This document shows positions 1-9,037 of a DNA stretch of 64,000 nt, in pieces. Source of the DNA: Pseudomonadota bacterium. GTDB taxonomy: Bacteria; Pseudomonadota; Gammaproteobacteria; Burkholderiales; Rhodocyclaceae. Location: contig JAFEDI010000079.1 of the NCBI GenBank assembly GCA_018241725.1, positions 1 through 64,000 on the forward strand. Reading direction: 5' to 3'. Within the stretch, counting starts at the first letter, position 1; the number at the start of each line of letters is the position of its first letter. Both the position numbers and the translations under genes were made by a program. The notes beneath the pieces were generated by a model that was not told the origin of the DNA, made no database searches, and worked only from the letters and a program-made list of their open reading frames with translations.

Positions 1-12
1 ACCTTCGACTTC

Positions 13-333
13 GTGAACGCCAGAACTATCGACCTCATCGCCAAGCAGGAGCACATCGAAACGGCCGCCCGGGCGCTCAAGGCGATATCCCACCCCTTGC
101 GCCTCAAGATTCTTTGCGTGATCGGGGGTGAAGAGGTCTGCGTGCAGGACATCGTGGAAGCCGTCGGCACCTCCCAGAGCAACATCTCCCAGCATCTCGC
201 GATCCTCAGGGACAAGGACGTACTGCTGACCCGCAAGGACGCCAACCGCGTCTACTACCGGGTCGGAGATCCTCGTACCTTGCAGTTGATCGCGATGATG
301 CGCGAAGTCTTCTGCGGCGAAGACGCCGAATAA
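13..333 (+). CDS. ArsR-family winged-helix transcriptional regulator
   Basis: A 106-residue small helix-turn-helix protein. Residues about 20-90 form the ArsR/SmtB fold, with the typical SHPLRLKIL helix and a recognition helix around SQSNISQHLAILR. The length is normal for the family. The start is uncertain: GTG at 13 is the first usable codon, but the frame is open to the window edge, so the true start could lie upstream. I see no CxC metal-binding motif, only isolated cysteines (ILCV, EVCV, FCGE), so the inducer cannot be named. The gene lies directly upstream of a rhodanese gene in the same direction, which hints at sulfur- or redox-responsive control of that gene; this is inference from position only. 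Confidence 0.85.
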   Translation: MNARTIDLIAKQEHIETAARALKAISHPLRLKILCVIGGEEVCVQDIVEAVGTSQSNISQHLAILRDKDVLLTRKDANRVYYRVGDPRTLQLIAMMREVFCGEDAE

Positions 334-365
334 ACTGCCCCATTCATCCCAACCGGAGCTTTTCA

Positions 366-773
366 GTGGAATTTCTCCAGCACAACTGGTACTGGGCTGC
401 GCTGGCTGCCGTCAGCGGCAGCCTTCTTATCGCCACATCCCTGCGCGGCAGCCGCGGCATTTCGCCCGCCCAAGCCACCCAGCTGATCAACCGCGAAGAT
501 GCCATCGTGATTGACGTCCGCGAGGCAGGCGAATACACCGCAGGCCATCTGCTCAACGCGCGCCATATTCCCCTCGGCGACCTGCCCAACCGGCTGGCCG
601 AGCTCGAAAAATTCAAGGACAAGCCTGTTATCCTCAACTGCCAGACCGGTGGCCGCTCCTCGTCGGCCTGTGATGTCCTACGCAAGGCGGGCTTCACCCA
701 GGTACATAATCTCGAAGGCGGCATTGCCGCATGGACCGAGGCCGGCATGCCGGTCAGCAAAAAGAAGAAGTGA
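366..773 (+). CDS. Membrane-anchored rhodanese-like sulfurtransferase
   Basis: A 135-residue protein with one N-terminal membrane segment (about residues 8-25) followed by a single rhodanese domain. The active-site loop CQTGGRS is intact, with the catalytic cysteine at about residue 92; this cysteine carries a persulfide in the family. The IDVRE and H-I-P-L-G-D motifs typical of YibN-like rhodaneses are present. The GTG start lies just after a CCGGAGC ribosome-binding-like sequence. It heads a run of same-strand genes (grxC, secB). YibN-grxC-secB-gpsA order is common in proteobacteria, which supports the assignment. It probably acts at the inner membrane in sulfur transfer; its partner is unknown. 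Confidence 0.9.
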   Translation: MEFLQHNWYWAALAAVSGSLLIATSLRGSRGISPAQATQLINREDAIVIDVREAGEYTAGHLLNARHIPLGDLPNRLAELEKFKDKPVILNCQTGGRSSSACDVLRKAGFTQVHNLEGGIAAWTEAGMPVSKKKK

Positions 774-777
774 CGCC

Positions 778-1047
778 ATGCAACCGAAAATCCTGATGTA
801 TGCCACCGCGGTGTGCCCGTACTGCGTCCGCGCCGAAGGCCTGCTGCGCCGCAAGGGCGTGACCGACATCGAGAAGGTCCGTATCGACCTCGACCCCGTC
901 CGCCGCGACGAGATGATGGAGCGCACCGGCCAGCGGACCGTGCCGCAGATCTACATCGGCGACTACCACGTGGGCGGCTGTGACGACCTGTTTGCCCTCG
1001 ACCACCAAGGCAAGCTCGACCCCCTGCTGCGCGGCGAGCCCAGCTGA
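778..1047 (+). CDS. grxC: Glutaredoxin 3
   Basis: An 89-residue dithiol glutaredoxin. The redox motif CPYC is at residues 13-16, the cis-proline motif TVPQIYI follows at about residues 54-60, and GGCDDL ends the glutathione-binding part. The length matches GrxC. It reduces disulfides and glutathionylated proteins in the cytoplasm using glutathione. The ATG at 778 lies 3 nt after the rhodanese stop codon, so the two genes are probably co-transcribed, and secB follows after about 50 nt. Confidence 0.95.
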   Translation: MQPKILMYATAVCPYCVRAEGLLRRKGVTDIEKVRIDLDPVRRDEMMERTGQRTVPQIYIGDYHVGGCDDLFALDHQGKLDPLLRGEPS

Positions 1048-1097
1048 ACCACGCGACCACCATCCGTTCAACCCATTTCACAACCGGAAAAATCAAC

Positions 1098-1562
1098 ATG
1101 GCCGACACCACGCAAGACCCCGTCTTCTCCATCGAAAAGCTCTACGTCAAGGATCTGTCCCTGGAAGTGCCGAACGCACCGCAGATTTTCCTCGAGCGCG
1201 AGAACCCCCAGATCAACGTCCAGCTGCGCACCGAGAGCAACGCGGTGGACGAAGGCATCTTCGAAGTTGCCCTGACCGTCACCGTCACCGCCCAGTTGCC
1301 CGGCGACAAGACCGTATTCCTGGTTGAAGTGGCCCAGGCCGGCATCTTCCAGATCCGCAACGTGCCGGCGGAGGACCTCGAACCCATCATGATGATTGGC
1401 TGCGCCAACATCCTCTTCCCGTATGCCCGCGAAGCGGTGTCCGACGCCGTGTCCCGCGCCGGCTTCCAGCCCGTGATCCTGGCTCCGGTGAACTTCGAGG
1501 CCCTGTTCCAGCAGAACCGCGAAGCCGCCCAGCAGTCCGGCACCGACGTTCCCATCCAGTAA
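1098..1562 (+). CDS. secB: Protein-export chaperone SecB
   Basis: A 154-residue protein with full-length SecB similarity: the N-terminal FSIEKLYVKDLSLEVPNAP block, the EVALTVTVTA strand, and the C-terminal IMMIGCANILFPYAREAVSDA block that forms the tetramer core. SecB holds preproteins unfolded and hands them to SecA. The position after grxC and before gpsA is the classical proteobacterial order. Its stop codon overlaps the next start by one base (TAATG), so translational coupling is likely. Confidence 0.97.
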   Translation: MADTTQDPVFSIEKLYVKDLSLEVPNAPQIFLERENPQINVQLRTESNAVDEGIFEVALTVTVTAQLPGDKTVFLVEVAQAGIFQIRNVPAEDLEPIMMIGCANILFPYAREAVSDAVSRAGFQPVILAPVNFEALFQQNREAAQQSGTDVPIQ

Positions 1563-2014
1563 TGATGCTGCGGCGCTCCATCACCGCGGCGCTGCTCGGC
1601 CTGCCCCTCGCCCTCGCGGCGGCGCAGGCCGGCGCCTCGGACTTCCGCTCCCTCGCCGAACCGGCCATCCTCTACGATGCACCGTCGAAGCAGGGAAAGC
1701 CCATGTTCGTCATCCAGCGCTACACCCCGGTCGAGGCGATCGTCAATATCGATCGCTGGGTCAAGGTACGCGAACCAGCCGGCAGCATGCTGTGGCTGGA
1801 ACGTCGCCAGCTGTCCGAAAAACGCACAGTCATCGTCACCGCCGCCCGTGCCGACATCCGGCAAAAGCCTGACGGCGCCGCGCCGCTGGCTTTCGAAGCC
1901 GTCAAGGACGTGGTCCTGGAGCTCGCTGACAAGCCGGCCGACGGCTGGGTCAAGGTCAAGCATCGGGACGGTACCGTCGGTTTCATCCGCGCCAATCAAG
2001 TCTGGGGACTCTGA
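1562..2014 (+). CDS. Exported SH3-domain (SH3b) protein
   Basis: A 150-residue protein with a clear signal peptide ([22 protein letters not shown]) and two bacterial SH3-like segments. The first covers about residues 28-82 ([15 protein letters not shown] to WLERRQL) and the second about 88-150 (ARADIRQKP to [11 protein letters not shown]). Such proteins act in the periplasm, often binding peptidoglycan or peptides. No catalytic motif is visible. It overlaps secB by one base and is followed 5 nt later by gpsA, so it sits inside that operon. Confidence 0.85.
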   Translation: MMLRRSITAALLGLPLALAAAQAGASDFRSLAEPAILYDAPSKQGKPMFVIQRYTPVEAIVNIDRWVKVREPAGSMLWLERRQLSEKRTVIVTAARADIRQKPDGAAPLAFEAVKDVVLELADKPADGWVKVKHRDGTVGFIRANQVWGL

Positions 2015-2019
2015 GCGCC

Positions 2020-3000
2020 ATGCGCATAGCCGTCTTCGGGGCCGGCGCCTGGGGCACAGCCCTGGCCCTTGCCTTCTCCCGCAATAACGACGTCGTTCTG
2101 TGGAGCCGCGAATCCACCGAGATCGCCGCCATGCGCAGCGACGGCGAGAACCGCCGCTACCTGCCGGGCATCCCGCTGCCGTCCGGCCTGCAGCTGTCCG
2201 ACGATCTGCAGGAGGCCGCGCAAGCCGACCTGCACCTGGTGGTCACGCCACTCGCCGGCCTGCGCACCACGGCCCGCGCGCTGCAGATCGCTGCCCCCGG
2301 CACGCCCCTGCTATGGGCCTGCAAGGGCCTCGAAGCGGGCACCGCCAAACTGCCGCACCAGATCGTCGCCGAAGAGCTGGGTGCAAACGCCGCCTGTGGC
2401 GTGCTCACCGGCCCGAGCTTTGCCGCCGAAGTAGCCCAGGGCCTGCCCGCAGCAGTCACCATCGCCGCCAATGACGTCGAATTCGCCCGCTACTGGGTCC
2501 ACGCCCTGCACGACAACCGCCTGCGCCTGTACGCCAACGACGACGTCGTCGGCGCCGAAGTGGGCGGCGCAGTCAAGAACGTGATGGCCATCGCCGCCGG
2601 TGTGGCCGACGGCATGGGCTTCGGCCTCAACGCACGGGCAGCACTGATCACTCGCGGCCTCGCAGAGATCACCCGCCTGGGCATCGCCCTCGGCGGCCGC
2701 CGCGACACCTTCATGGGCCTTGCCGGGCTCGGTGATCTGGTGCTCACCTGCACTGGCGATCTGTCCCGCAACCGCCGTGTCGGCCTGCTGCTGGCGGAGG
2801 GCAAGAGTTTGCCGGACATCCTGGCGGCGCTCGGGCATGTGGCCGAAGGTGTCAGCACGACCCGCGAGGTTGCCGCGCTGTCCGAACGCCTGGGCGTGGA
2901 CATGCCGATCACCAGCGCCGTCGATCAGGTCCTCCGCGGCACGCTGTCGGCACGGGACGCAGTGGAGCAGCTGCTCGCCCGCGACCCCAAGCAGGAATAA
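2020..3000 (+). CDS. gpsA: NAD(P)-dependent glycerol-3-phosphate dehydrogenase
   Basis: A 326-residue protein. It has the N-terminal dinucleotide-binding loop GAGAWG (residues 7-12) and the C-terminal substrate domain with [12 protein letters not shown], which contains the catalytic lysine, and [12 protein letters not shown]. GpsA reduces dihydroxyacetone phosphate to sn-glycerol-3-phosphate for phospholipid synthesis. The length is normal. It is the last gene of the secB operon; the next gene lies on the opposite strand and converges on it. Confidence 0.96.
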   Translation: MRIAVFGAGAWGTALALAFSRNNDVVLWSRESTEIAAMRSDGENRRYLPGIPLPSGLQLSDDLQEAAQADLHLVVTPLAGLRTTARALQIAAPGTPLLWACKGLEAGTAKLPHQIVAEELGANAACGVLTGPSFAAEVAQGLPAAVTIAANDVEFARYWVHALHDNRLRLYANDDVVGAEVGGAVKNVMAIAAGVADGMGFGLNARAALITRGLAEITRLGIALGGRRDTFMGLAGLGDLVLTCTGDLSRNRRVGLLLAEGKSLPDILAALGHVAEGVSTTREVAALSERLGVDMPITSAVDQVLRGTLSARDAVEQLLARDPKQE

Positions 3001-3021
3001 GCTGCAGCGCTGCCGGCGCGC

Positions 3022-3487
3022 TCAGGCGCCGCCGGCAAACCCCGTCTGACGCCACGCCTCATAGACCACCACGGCCGCCGCATTGGAGAGATTCAGGCTG
3101 CGGTTGCCGGGACGCATCGGGATGCGCAGGCGGCGGTCGTCGGTGAATTCCGCATGCAGTTCCGGCGGCAAGCCGCGGGACTCCGAACCAAAGACGAACA
3201 CATCCTCCGCCTCGAAGGGCACATCCGCGTAGTTGCGGCCGCCATGGGAGGTCAGCGCAAAAAAAACGCCGCCCGGCCAAAACAGCCTTGCAGGTCGGCC
3301 AGTCCTCATGGACCGTCACCACCGCCATGTCCCGATAGTCGAGGCCGGCGCGGATCAGCTGCTTTTCTTCTAGCGTGAAGCCGAGGGGTTTGACGAGGTG
3401 CAGACGGGCGCCGGAATTGGCGCACATGCGCATGATGTTGCCGGTGTTCGGAGGGATCTCCGGCTGATGAAGGACGACGTGGAACAT
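3022..3487 (-). pseudogene. trmL: trmL, tRNA (cytidine(34)-2'-O)-methyltransferase, interrupted by a frameshift
   Basis: Two overlapping minus-strand frames together encode one TrmL (SPOUT methyltransferase). The first frame starts at 3487 (MFHVVLHQPEIPPNTGNI) and matches TrmL up to LAGRRFF. The second frame continues with FFALTSHGG and carries the conserved IPMRPGNRSLNLSNA and VVYEAWRQ motifs to the stop at 3022. The frames meet at a run of eight A on the plus strand (3259-3266, T8 in the coding strand). Removing one base gives an uninterrupted protein of about 154 residues, the normal TrmL size. TrmL methylates the wobble base of tRNA-Leu isoacceptors. Sequencing error, true mutation and polymerase slippage are all possible. 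Confidence 0.85.
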
Positions 3488-3520
3488 GGGCGCGGATTGT
3501 GCCCGCCCGGCGCGGAGCGA

Positions 3521-4231
3521 TCAACCCGGCGGCGGAGTGCGGGCCAGCACCCGGTTCTCCACGCTGCGTGCGCCGACGCCTTTCAGGGTCCGCGCCAGTT
3601 CGGCCAGCGTCGCGCCGGTGGTCATCACATCATCCACGACCACCACGCGCAGCCCTTCGACCTTGGTTGTCACACGAAACGCGCCACGCACGTTGGCGGC
3701 CCGGTCTTTCCACGGCAGGCCAGCCTGAGGCACGGTGTTCACGTCGCGCTCGATGCCATCGCAGACAAAAGGAATGCCCCACTGCCGCGCCAATGCACGC
3801 CCGAGCTCGGCAGCCTGATTGAAGCCTCGGCTACGCAGGCGGGACGCATGCAGTGGCAGCGGCACGACCAGATCCGCTTGCGGAACCGCCATCGCCGCCA
3901 TCCAGTCCACGAACAATCGCGTGACCGCCAGCCGGTGGCCGTACTTCAGCGCGTGCACCAGACGATCCACCGGAAAACCGTAATCGAGAGCCGCCAGGGT
4001 CCGCTCGAAAGGCGGCGGCTCACGCAGGCAATTGCCGCAGGTCAGCCCGCCCGGAACCGGCAAGGCACAACACGGGCAGCGGGCGAGGTCCGCACCGGGC
4101 AAACCGGTTGCACAGTCCTGGCACAGCACCTCGCTTCGGCTCGGCGCGCCACAGGCGAAGCATTGCTGCGGGAAAAGGATGTTCGCCCCGACCTCCAGCC
4201 AGGCCTGCCATCCAAGCACTTGATTTGACAA
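3521..4231 (-). CDS. comF: ComF-family phosphoribosyltransferase-like protein
   Basis: A 236-residue ComF homologue. The N-terminal part has a four-cysteine zinc-finger layout (CFAC at about 24-27, then CQDC, CPCC and CGNC). The C-terminal part is a type I phosphoribosyltransferase fold with the PRPP loop [13 protein letters not shown]. ComF proteins are linked to DNA uptake and DNA metabolism. It is divergent from bioB and is followed on the same strand by trmL after 33 nt, so the two are probably co-transcribed. Confidence 0.93.
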   Translation of the reverse strand: MSNQVLGWQAWLEVGANILFPQQCFACGAPSRSEVLCQDCATGLPGADLARCPCCALPVPGGLTCGNCLREPPPFERTLAALDYGFPVDRLVHALKYGHRLAVTRLFVDWMAAMAVPQADLVVPLPLHASRLRSRGFNQAAELGRALARQWGIPFVCDGIERDVNTVPQAGLPWKDRAANVRGAFRVTTKVEGLRVVVVDDVMTTGATLAELARTLKGVGARSVENRVLARTPPPG

Positions 4232-4264
4232 GTCCAGACCCCTTCAGGGAAACTAAAAGGCTTC

Positions 4265-4279
4265 GTAATTTTGAATTAC
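4265..4279. promoter_or_regulatory. Inverted repeat GTAATT-TTG-AATTAC upstream of bioB
   Basis: A perfect 6-3-6 palindrome lying 18 nt before the bioB ATG, in the short interval between divergent comF and bioB. It fits none of the biotin operators I know (BirA, BioR or BioQ). Its AT content stands out from its surroundings. It may be an operator, or it may only overlap a promoter -10 region. Confidence 0.35.
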
Positions 4280-4296
4280 AGCCAAAAAAAGGGTGC

Positions 4297-5295
4297 ATGA
4301 CAATGACCGCCACCGTCGCCCACGCAGAGAGCGCTCCTTCCAACGCCACCACCACGCCCGCGCGCAAGCGCTGGAGCGTCGCCGAGGTCGAGGCCTTGTT
4401 CGCCCTGCCCTTCAATGACCTGATCTTCCGCGCCCAACAGGTGCACCGGGAAAATTTCGAGCCCAACGCCGTCCAGCGCTCCACGCTGCTGTCAATCAAG
4501 ACCGGCGGCTGCTCCGAGGACTGCGGCTACTGCTCCCAGTCGTCCCGCTACGATACCGGCCTCGAGAAGGAATCCCTGCTGCCGCTCACCGAAGTGCTCG
4601 AGAACGCCCGCGCCGCCAAGGCCAAGGGCGCTTCCCGCTTCTGCATGGGCGCCGCCTGGCGCGGCCCGAAGGAAAAAGACCTCGCCCCGGTGCTGGACAT
4701 GGTCCGCGAGGTCAAGAAGCTCGGCCTCGAAACCTGCGTCACCCTCGGCATGCTGAAGGACGGCCAGGCTGAACAGCTGAAGGACGCCGGTCTCGACTAC
4801 TACAACCATAACATCGACACCTCGCCGGAATTCTACGGCCAGATCATCACCACCCACACGCTGCAGGATCGCCTCGACACCCTCGACAAGGTGCGCGACG
4901 CCGGCATCAACGTGTGCTGCGGCGGCATCGTCGGCCTCGGCGAAACCAAGAAGAGCCGCGCCGCACTGATCGCCGAGCTGGCCAACATGAACCCGCCGCC
5001 GGACTCCGTGCCCATCAACAACCTGGTCCAGGTGGAAGGCACACCGCTCGGCAACAACGAAGCCATCGACCCCTTCGACTTCGTGCGCATGATCGCCGCC
5101 GCGCGCATCACCATGCCCAAGAGCTACGTGCGCCTGTCCGCCGGCCGTCAGGAACTCGGTGATGCGGTGCAGGCCCTGTGCTTCATGGCTGGCGCCAACT
5201 CGATCTTCTACGGCGAGCGCCTGCTGACCACCGACAACCCGGACGCCGACGCCGACGACAAGCTGTTCGCCCGTCTCGGCCTGACGTCCTTCTAA
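4297..5295 (+). CDS. bioB: Biotin synthase
   Basis: A 332-residue radical-SAM enzyme that inserts sulfur into dethiobiotin. The [4Fe-4S] cysteines are C72, C76 and C79 (CSEDCGYC). The YYNHNIDTS motif and the conserved RLSAGRQ segment near the C-terminus, containing the [2Fe-2S]-ligand arginine, are present. An in-frame reading runs further upstream, but the family begins near MTATVAHAE and comF lies divergently there, so ATG 4297 is chosen (4303 is an alternative). bioC follows 14 nt after the stop. The other biotin genes (bioA, bioD, bioF) are not in this window. Confidence 0.96.
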   Translation: MTMTATVAHAESAPSNATTTPARKRWSVAEVEALFALPFNDLIFRAQQVHRENFEPNAVQRSTLLSIKTGGCSEDCGYCSQSSRYDTGLEKESLLPLTEVLENARAAKAKGASRFCMGAAWRGPKEKDLAPVLDMVREVKKLGLETCVTLGMLKDGQAEQLKDAGLDYYNHNIDTSPEFYGQIITTHTLQDRLDTLDKVRDAGINVCCGGIVGLGETKKSRAALIAELANMNPPPDSVPINNLVQVEGTPLGNNEAIDPFDFVRMIAAARITMPKSYVRLSAGRQELGDAVQALCFMAGANSIFYGERLLTTDNPDADADDKLFARLGLTSF

Positions 5296-5309
5296 GCGAC
5301 CGCCCATCC

Positions 5310-6194
5310 ATGACCATGCCGGACTTCCAGCTCGACCCGCGCCTCGTGCGGCGCCGGGCCGAGCGGGCGGCAGCCGGCTACGCCAGCGTCGACACCCTGG
5401 CCCGGGAGATCTCCCGGCGCATGGCCGAGCGCCTCGACTACATCCGCATCGAGCCGAAGCGCGTCCTTGACCTGGGTTGCGGCCCCGGCGCCGATCTGCC
5501 GGGCTTTGCCACGCGCTATCCCGACATCCCGCGCATCGCAGTGGATGTTTCACCGGCGATGCTCGCCCAGGCCCGCGGCGAACGCGGCCTGCTCAAGCGC
5601 ATCATGCGTTTCGGCAAGCCGTCCGATCCCGACTTCGTCTGCGCCGATGCCGCAGCACTGCCGCTGGCCCGCGGCAGCGTTTCGCTGGCCTGGTCCAATC
5701 TGATGCTGCAGTGGCTGCACGATCCGCTGCCGGCCCTGAAGGAAATCCACCGAGTGCTGGAGGTGGGCGGCATGCTGATGTTCGCCACCCTCGGCCCTGA
5801 CACCCTGAAGGAGCTACGCGCCGCGCAGCCGCCGTCGGATGCCGAGCATCTGCACCGCTTCATCGACATGCACGACTTGGGCGACGCCCTCGTCGGCGCG
5901 GGCTTCTCCGACCCGGTGATGGACATGGAGATGCTCACTGTCACCTACACCAAGCTGGATGACCTGTTCCGCGACCTCCGCCTCAGCGGCTCCAACAACG
6001 CCGCACTCACCCGGCCGCACGCGCTGGTTGGCAAGCGTCACTGGGAAGCCCTGCGCGCCAACTACGAAAAGCTGCGTCGGGACGGCCGCCTGCCGGCCAC
6101 CGTCGAAGTCGTATACGGTCACGCATGGAAGGCCGCCCCAAAGGTCGCCGACGACGGCCGCGCCATCATCCGTTTCGAGCGCAAACCCGCGTGA
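5310..6194 (+). CDS. bioC: Malonyl-ACP O-methyltransferase BioC
   Basis: A 294-residue SAM-dependent methyltransferase. Motif I (VLDLGCGPG) is at residues 52-60 after the typical BioC N-terminus with an arginine-rich helix. VDVSPAMLAQAR and the LQWLHDPLPALKEIHRVL segment also match. BioC methylates malonyl-ACP so that fatty-acid synthesis can build the pimeloyl chain of biotin. Location directly after bioB supports the function. Its stop overlaps a GTG that could start the next gene. Confidence 0.92.
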   Translation: MTMPDFQLDPRLVRRRAERAAAGYASVDTLAREISRRMAERLDYIRIEPKRVLDLGCGPGADLPGFATRYPDIPRIAVDVSPAMLAQARGERGLLKRIMRFGKPSDPDFVCADAAALPLARGSVSLAWSNLMLQWLHDPLPALKEIHRVLEVGGMLMFATLGPDTLKELRAAQPPSDAEHLHRFIDMHDLGDALVGAGFSDPVMDMEMLTVTYTKLDDLFRDLRLSGSNNAALTRPHALVGKRHWEALRANYEKLRRDGRLPATVEVVYGHAWKAAPKVADDGRAIIRFERKPA

Positions 6195-6196
6195 GC

Positions 6197-6844
6197 ATGC
6201 ATCCCATCTGGCTGTTCGACCTCGACAACACGCTGCACAACGCCAGTCCGCACATCTTCCCGCACATCAATCGGAGCATGACGGCCTACCTCATGCATCA
6301 GCTTGATCTGGACGAAGCGGCGGCCAACCGGCTGCGGGTGGATTACTGGCGCCGCTACGGCGCCACCCTCACCGGCCTGATGCGCCACCACGGCACCGAC
6401 CCACGGCATTTCCTGCACGACACCCACCAGTTTCCCGACCTGTCGCGGATGGTCGTCTTCGACAACGCGCTGCTCCACCTGCTGCGCCGCCTGCCAGGCA
6501 AGAAGATCGTCTTCTCCAACGGCCCAAAGCGCTACGCCGAAGCCGTGCTCGACATCATGGGCATCCGCCACCTGCTGGCCGACGTCTATGCGGTCGAACA
6601 GATGCGCTACCACCCCAAGCCCAAGCGCCTCGGCTTCCTGCACCTCATCAAGGACCACCGCCTCAACCCGGCACGCTGCATCCTGGTCGAGGACAGCGCA
6701 GAAAACCTGCGCACCGCCAAGCGCCTCGGCATGCGCACGGTATGGATCAGCCGCAGCCTACGCCAGCCCGACTACGTGGACGTCCAGCTACCCAGCGTGC
6801 TCGGACTGATGCGCCATCCCATGAGATCCGGCGCTTCGGGGTAA
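6197..6844 (+). CDS. HAD-superfamily pyrimidine 5'-nucleotidase-like hydrolase
   Basis: A 215-residue HAD hydrolase. The DxDNT nucleophile motif (FDLDNTLHNA) is at the N-terminus, FSNGPKRYAE is motif II, KPKRLGF contributes the lysine, and LVEDSAENL is the acidic motif. The layout matches the SDT1/PHM8-type pyrimidine 5'-nucleotidases, which dephosphorylate UMP and CMP. The ATG at 6197 is chosen; GTG at 6191 overlaps the bioC stop and is an alternative. It is translationally close to bioC, but no role in biotin synthesis is implied. Confidence 0.82.
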   Translation: MHPIWLFDLDNTLHNASPHIFPHINRSMTAYLMHQLDLDEAAANRLRVDYWRRYGATLTGLMRHHGTDPRHFLHDTHQFPDLSRMVVFDNALLHLLRRLPGKKIVFSNGPKRYAEAVLDIMGIRHLLADVYAVEQMRYHPKPKRLGFLHLIKDHRLNPARCILVEDSAENLRTAKRLGMRTVWISRSLRQPDYVDVQLPSVLGLMRHPMRSGASG

Positions 6845-6880
6845 AATGCCGGATTCCGCTACTCACACAGCGAGTCCGCC

Positions 6881-7957
6881 ATGCCCTTCGCCCAAACCGA
6901 AAACCTGAACATCGCGGCCTTCGACCGCATGCCCTCCCCCGAGGAAATCACCGCCCGCGTGCCGCTCACCGACAAGGCAGCGCAGGTCGTCCTCGAAGGC
7001 CGCCAGACCCTGCAGGCCATCCTCGACCGTAAAGATCCGCGGGTTTTCGTCGTCGTCGGCCCCTGCTCCATCCATGATCCGGTCGCCGGCCTGGACTACG
7101 CCCGCCGTCTCAAGAAGCTTGCCGATGAAGTCTCCGACACCCTGGTACTGGTGATGCGGGTCTATTTCGAGAAGCCTCGCACCTCCACGGGCTGGAAGGG
7201 TTATATCAACGATCCCCATATGGATGACTCCTTCCGCATCGACGAAGGCATGGAGAAGGCCCGTCGCTTCCTGCTCGACGTGAATGAAGCCGGACTACCC
7301 GCCGGCACCGAAGCACTGGATCCCATCGCGCCCCAATACTATGGCGATCTGATCGCGTGGACCGCCATCGGCGCCCGCACCTCCGAATCCCAGACCCACC
7401 GGGAAATGGCCTCTGGCCTGTCCACCCCGGTCGGCTTCAAGAACGGCACCGACGGTTCTCTCGAAGCTGCCGTCAATGGCATCCTGTCGGCCTCCAGCCC
7501 GCACAGTTTCCTTGGCATCAACGGCGAGGGCCAGTCCTCCATCATCCGTACCCGCGGCAACCCGTACGGCCACGTCGTGCTACGCGGGGGTGGCGGACGC
7601 CCAAACTACGACACGGTATCGGTTTCCCTAGCCGAAAAGGCGCTGGTCAAGGCCAAGCTGCCAGCCAACATCGTCATCGACTGCTCTCACGCCAACTCGT
7701 GGAAGAACCCCGACTATCAGCCGCTGGTCATGCGTGACGTCGCGCATCAGATCCGCGAAGGCAACCGCTCCATCGTCGGCCTGATGATCGAAAGCAACAT
7801 CGAAGCCGGCAACCAGCCGATCCCCGCCAACCTCAGCGAGCTGCGCTACGGCTGCTCGGTGACCGACGCCTGCGTGGACTGGAACACCACCGAAGAGATG
7901 ATCCGTAACACCCGCGACATCCTTCGCGAGGCACTGGCCCAACGGAGCGCCGCCTGA
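6881..7957 (+). CDS. aroG: 3-deoxy-7-phosphoheptulonate (DAHP) synthase, type I
   Basis: A 358-residue class I DAHP synthase that joins phosphoenolpyruvate and erythrose-4-phosphate, the first step of aromatic amino acid synthesis. Conserved blocks include VVGPCSIHD, MRVYFEKPRTSTGWKG, IGARTSESQTHREMASGLS, GFKNGTDG and IDCSHANSWK. The length is that of AroF/G/H. Which aromatic amino acid inhibits it cannot be read with certainty from the sequence. The stop overlaps the serB start by one base. Confidence 0.95.
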   Translation: MPFAQTENLNIAAFDRMPSPEEITARVPLTDKAAQVVLEGRQTLQAILDRKDPRVFVVVGPCSIHDPVAGLDYARRLKKLADEVSDTLVLVMRVYFEKPRTSTGWKGYINDPHMDDSFRIDEGMEKARRFLLDVNEAGLPAGTEALDPIAPQYYGDLIAWTAIGARTSESQTHREMASGLSTPVGFKNGTDGSLEAAVNGILSASSPHSFLGINGEGQSSIIRTRGNPYGHVVLRGGGGRPNYDTVSVSLAEKALVKAKLPANIVIDCSHANSWKNPDYQPLVMRDVAHQIREGNRSIVGLMIESNIEAGNQPIPANLSELRYGCSVTDACVDWNTTEEMIRNTRDILREALAQRSAA

Positions 7958-8787
7958 TGAATCTCGTCGTGCAGGGACTGCAGGTCGAAACCCGCGCCCT
8001 GAAGGATCTGGCCGCCCTGACAGCCTCCGAAGGCATTGGCCGCATCAGCAACACTGCGTTCCGTCTGCTCCGCGCCACGCCTCACCCCGACGTAGCCGGC
8101 TACTGCGAACAGCACGCACTGGATTACGCCTTCGTGCCCGAGGACCAGCGCCTGACCGATTACCGCCTGTTCGTCACCGACATGGACTCGACGCTGATCA
8201 CCATCGAGTGCATCGACGAAATCGCCGACATGCAAGGCCTCAAGCCGGAAGTCGCCGAGATAACCGAAGCGGCGATGCGCGGCGAGCTGGATTTTTGCGA
8301 ATCCCTGACCCGCCGTGTCGCACTGCTCGCCGGCCTGCCCGTAGCGGCGCTTGAGCGTGTCTTCAGCGAGCGCCTCAAACTCAATCCCGGCGCCGAGGCA
8401 CTGATTGCCGGCCTCAAGCAGGCGGGCATCATCACGGTGCTGGTGTCCGGTGGCTTCACCTACTTCACCGAACGCCTGCAACAACAGCTGGGTTTCGACT
8501 ACGCGGTAGCCAACGAACTGGAGGTCGAGGACGGACGGTTGACCGGACGGGTCAAGGGCGAGGTGGTAGATGGGGAAGTCAAACGCCGGACGCTGCTGCA
8601 GGTCTGCCAGCAACGCAGCTTCACCGCCGACCGCGTCATTGCCGCGGGCGACGGTGCCAATGATCTGCCAATGCTCACGGAAGCAGGCGTCGGCATTGCC
8701 TATCACGCCAAACCGGTCGTCAGGGAAAAAGCCACCTACGCGCTGAACCACAGCGGCCTCGACGGCATCCTGAACCTGTTTGCCTGA
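7957..8787 (+). CDS. serB: Phosphoserine phosphatase
   Basis: A 276-residue HAD phosphatase that makes serine from phosphoserine. After an N-terminal regulatory segment (1-70), the catalytic motif DMDST is at residues 75-79. It is followed by ECIDEIAD, VSGGFTYFTE and GDGANDLPML, the standard SerB motifs. It overlaps aroG by one base, so the two amino-acid genes are probably translated from one mRNA. Confidence 0.95.
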   Translation: MNLVVQGLQVETRALKDLAALTASEGIGRISNTAFRLLRATPHPDVAGYCEQHALDYAFVPEDQRLTDYRLFVTDMDSTLITIECIDEIADMQGLKPEVAEITEAAMRGELDFCESLTRRVALLAGLPVAALERVFSERLKLNPGAEALIAGLKQAGIITVLVSGGFTYFTERLQQQLGFDYAVANELEVEDGRLTGRVKGEVVDGEVKRRTLLQVCQQRSFTADRVIAAGDGANDLPMLTEAGVGIAYHAKPVVREKATYALNHSGLDGILNLFA

Positions 8788-9002
8788 CAGCGAAATTAGT
8801 GCGACTGGCACGAGCGCGTCGCTGCAGAAAGCCGAAGGGCCCTTCGATGGAGGCATGCCGACCGGTACGACCTGCCTCCCGCGCGGCCTCCTGAACGTTG
8901 CTGCTCGCGACCAGTGCGAAGCCGATACTAGCGATGCTTTGTCAGGAACTCCGTGCAGCAATGCACATGCTGCATGGCACAACTTAATGTATGTCGAAAA
9001 TC
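8788..9002. other. Intergenic region between serB and the NlpC/P60 gene
   Basis: About 215 nt with no convincing gene, although a frame is open through it in phase with the downstream gene. It contains a 14-bp perfect palindrome (CGAAGGGCCCTTCG, 8833-8846) of unknown meaning. There is no T-tract terminator. Its 3' end becomes AT-rich where the downstream promoter begins. Confidence 0.5.
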
Positions 9003-9031
9003 TTTACACTGATCAATCCATTGGGTATAGT
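9003..9031 (+). promoter_or_regulatory. Sigma70-type promoter abutting the NlpC/P60 start codon
   Basis: TTTACA (9003-9008), a 17-nt spacer, then TATAGT (9026-9031). Both hexamers are one mismatch from the vegetative consensus and the spacing is ideal. Only 6 nt separate the -10 box from the ATG at 9038, so transcription would begin at or next to the start codon. Confidence 0.6.
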
Positions 9032-9037
9032 TATTTG

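Noticed and set aside
8833-8846. 14-bp GC-rich palindrome as terminator or operator
   Set aside because: No T tract, no spacing to a promoter, and such palindromes are expected by chance at this GC content.
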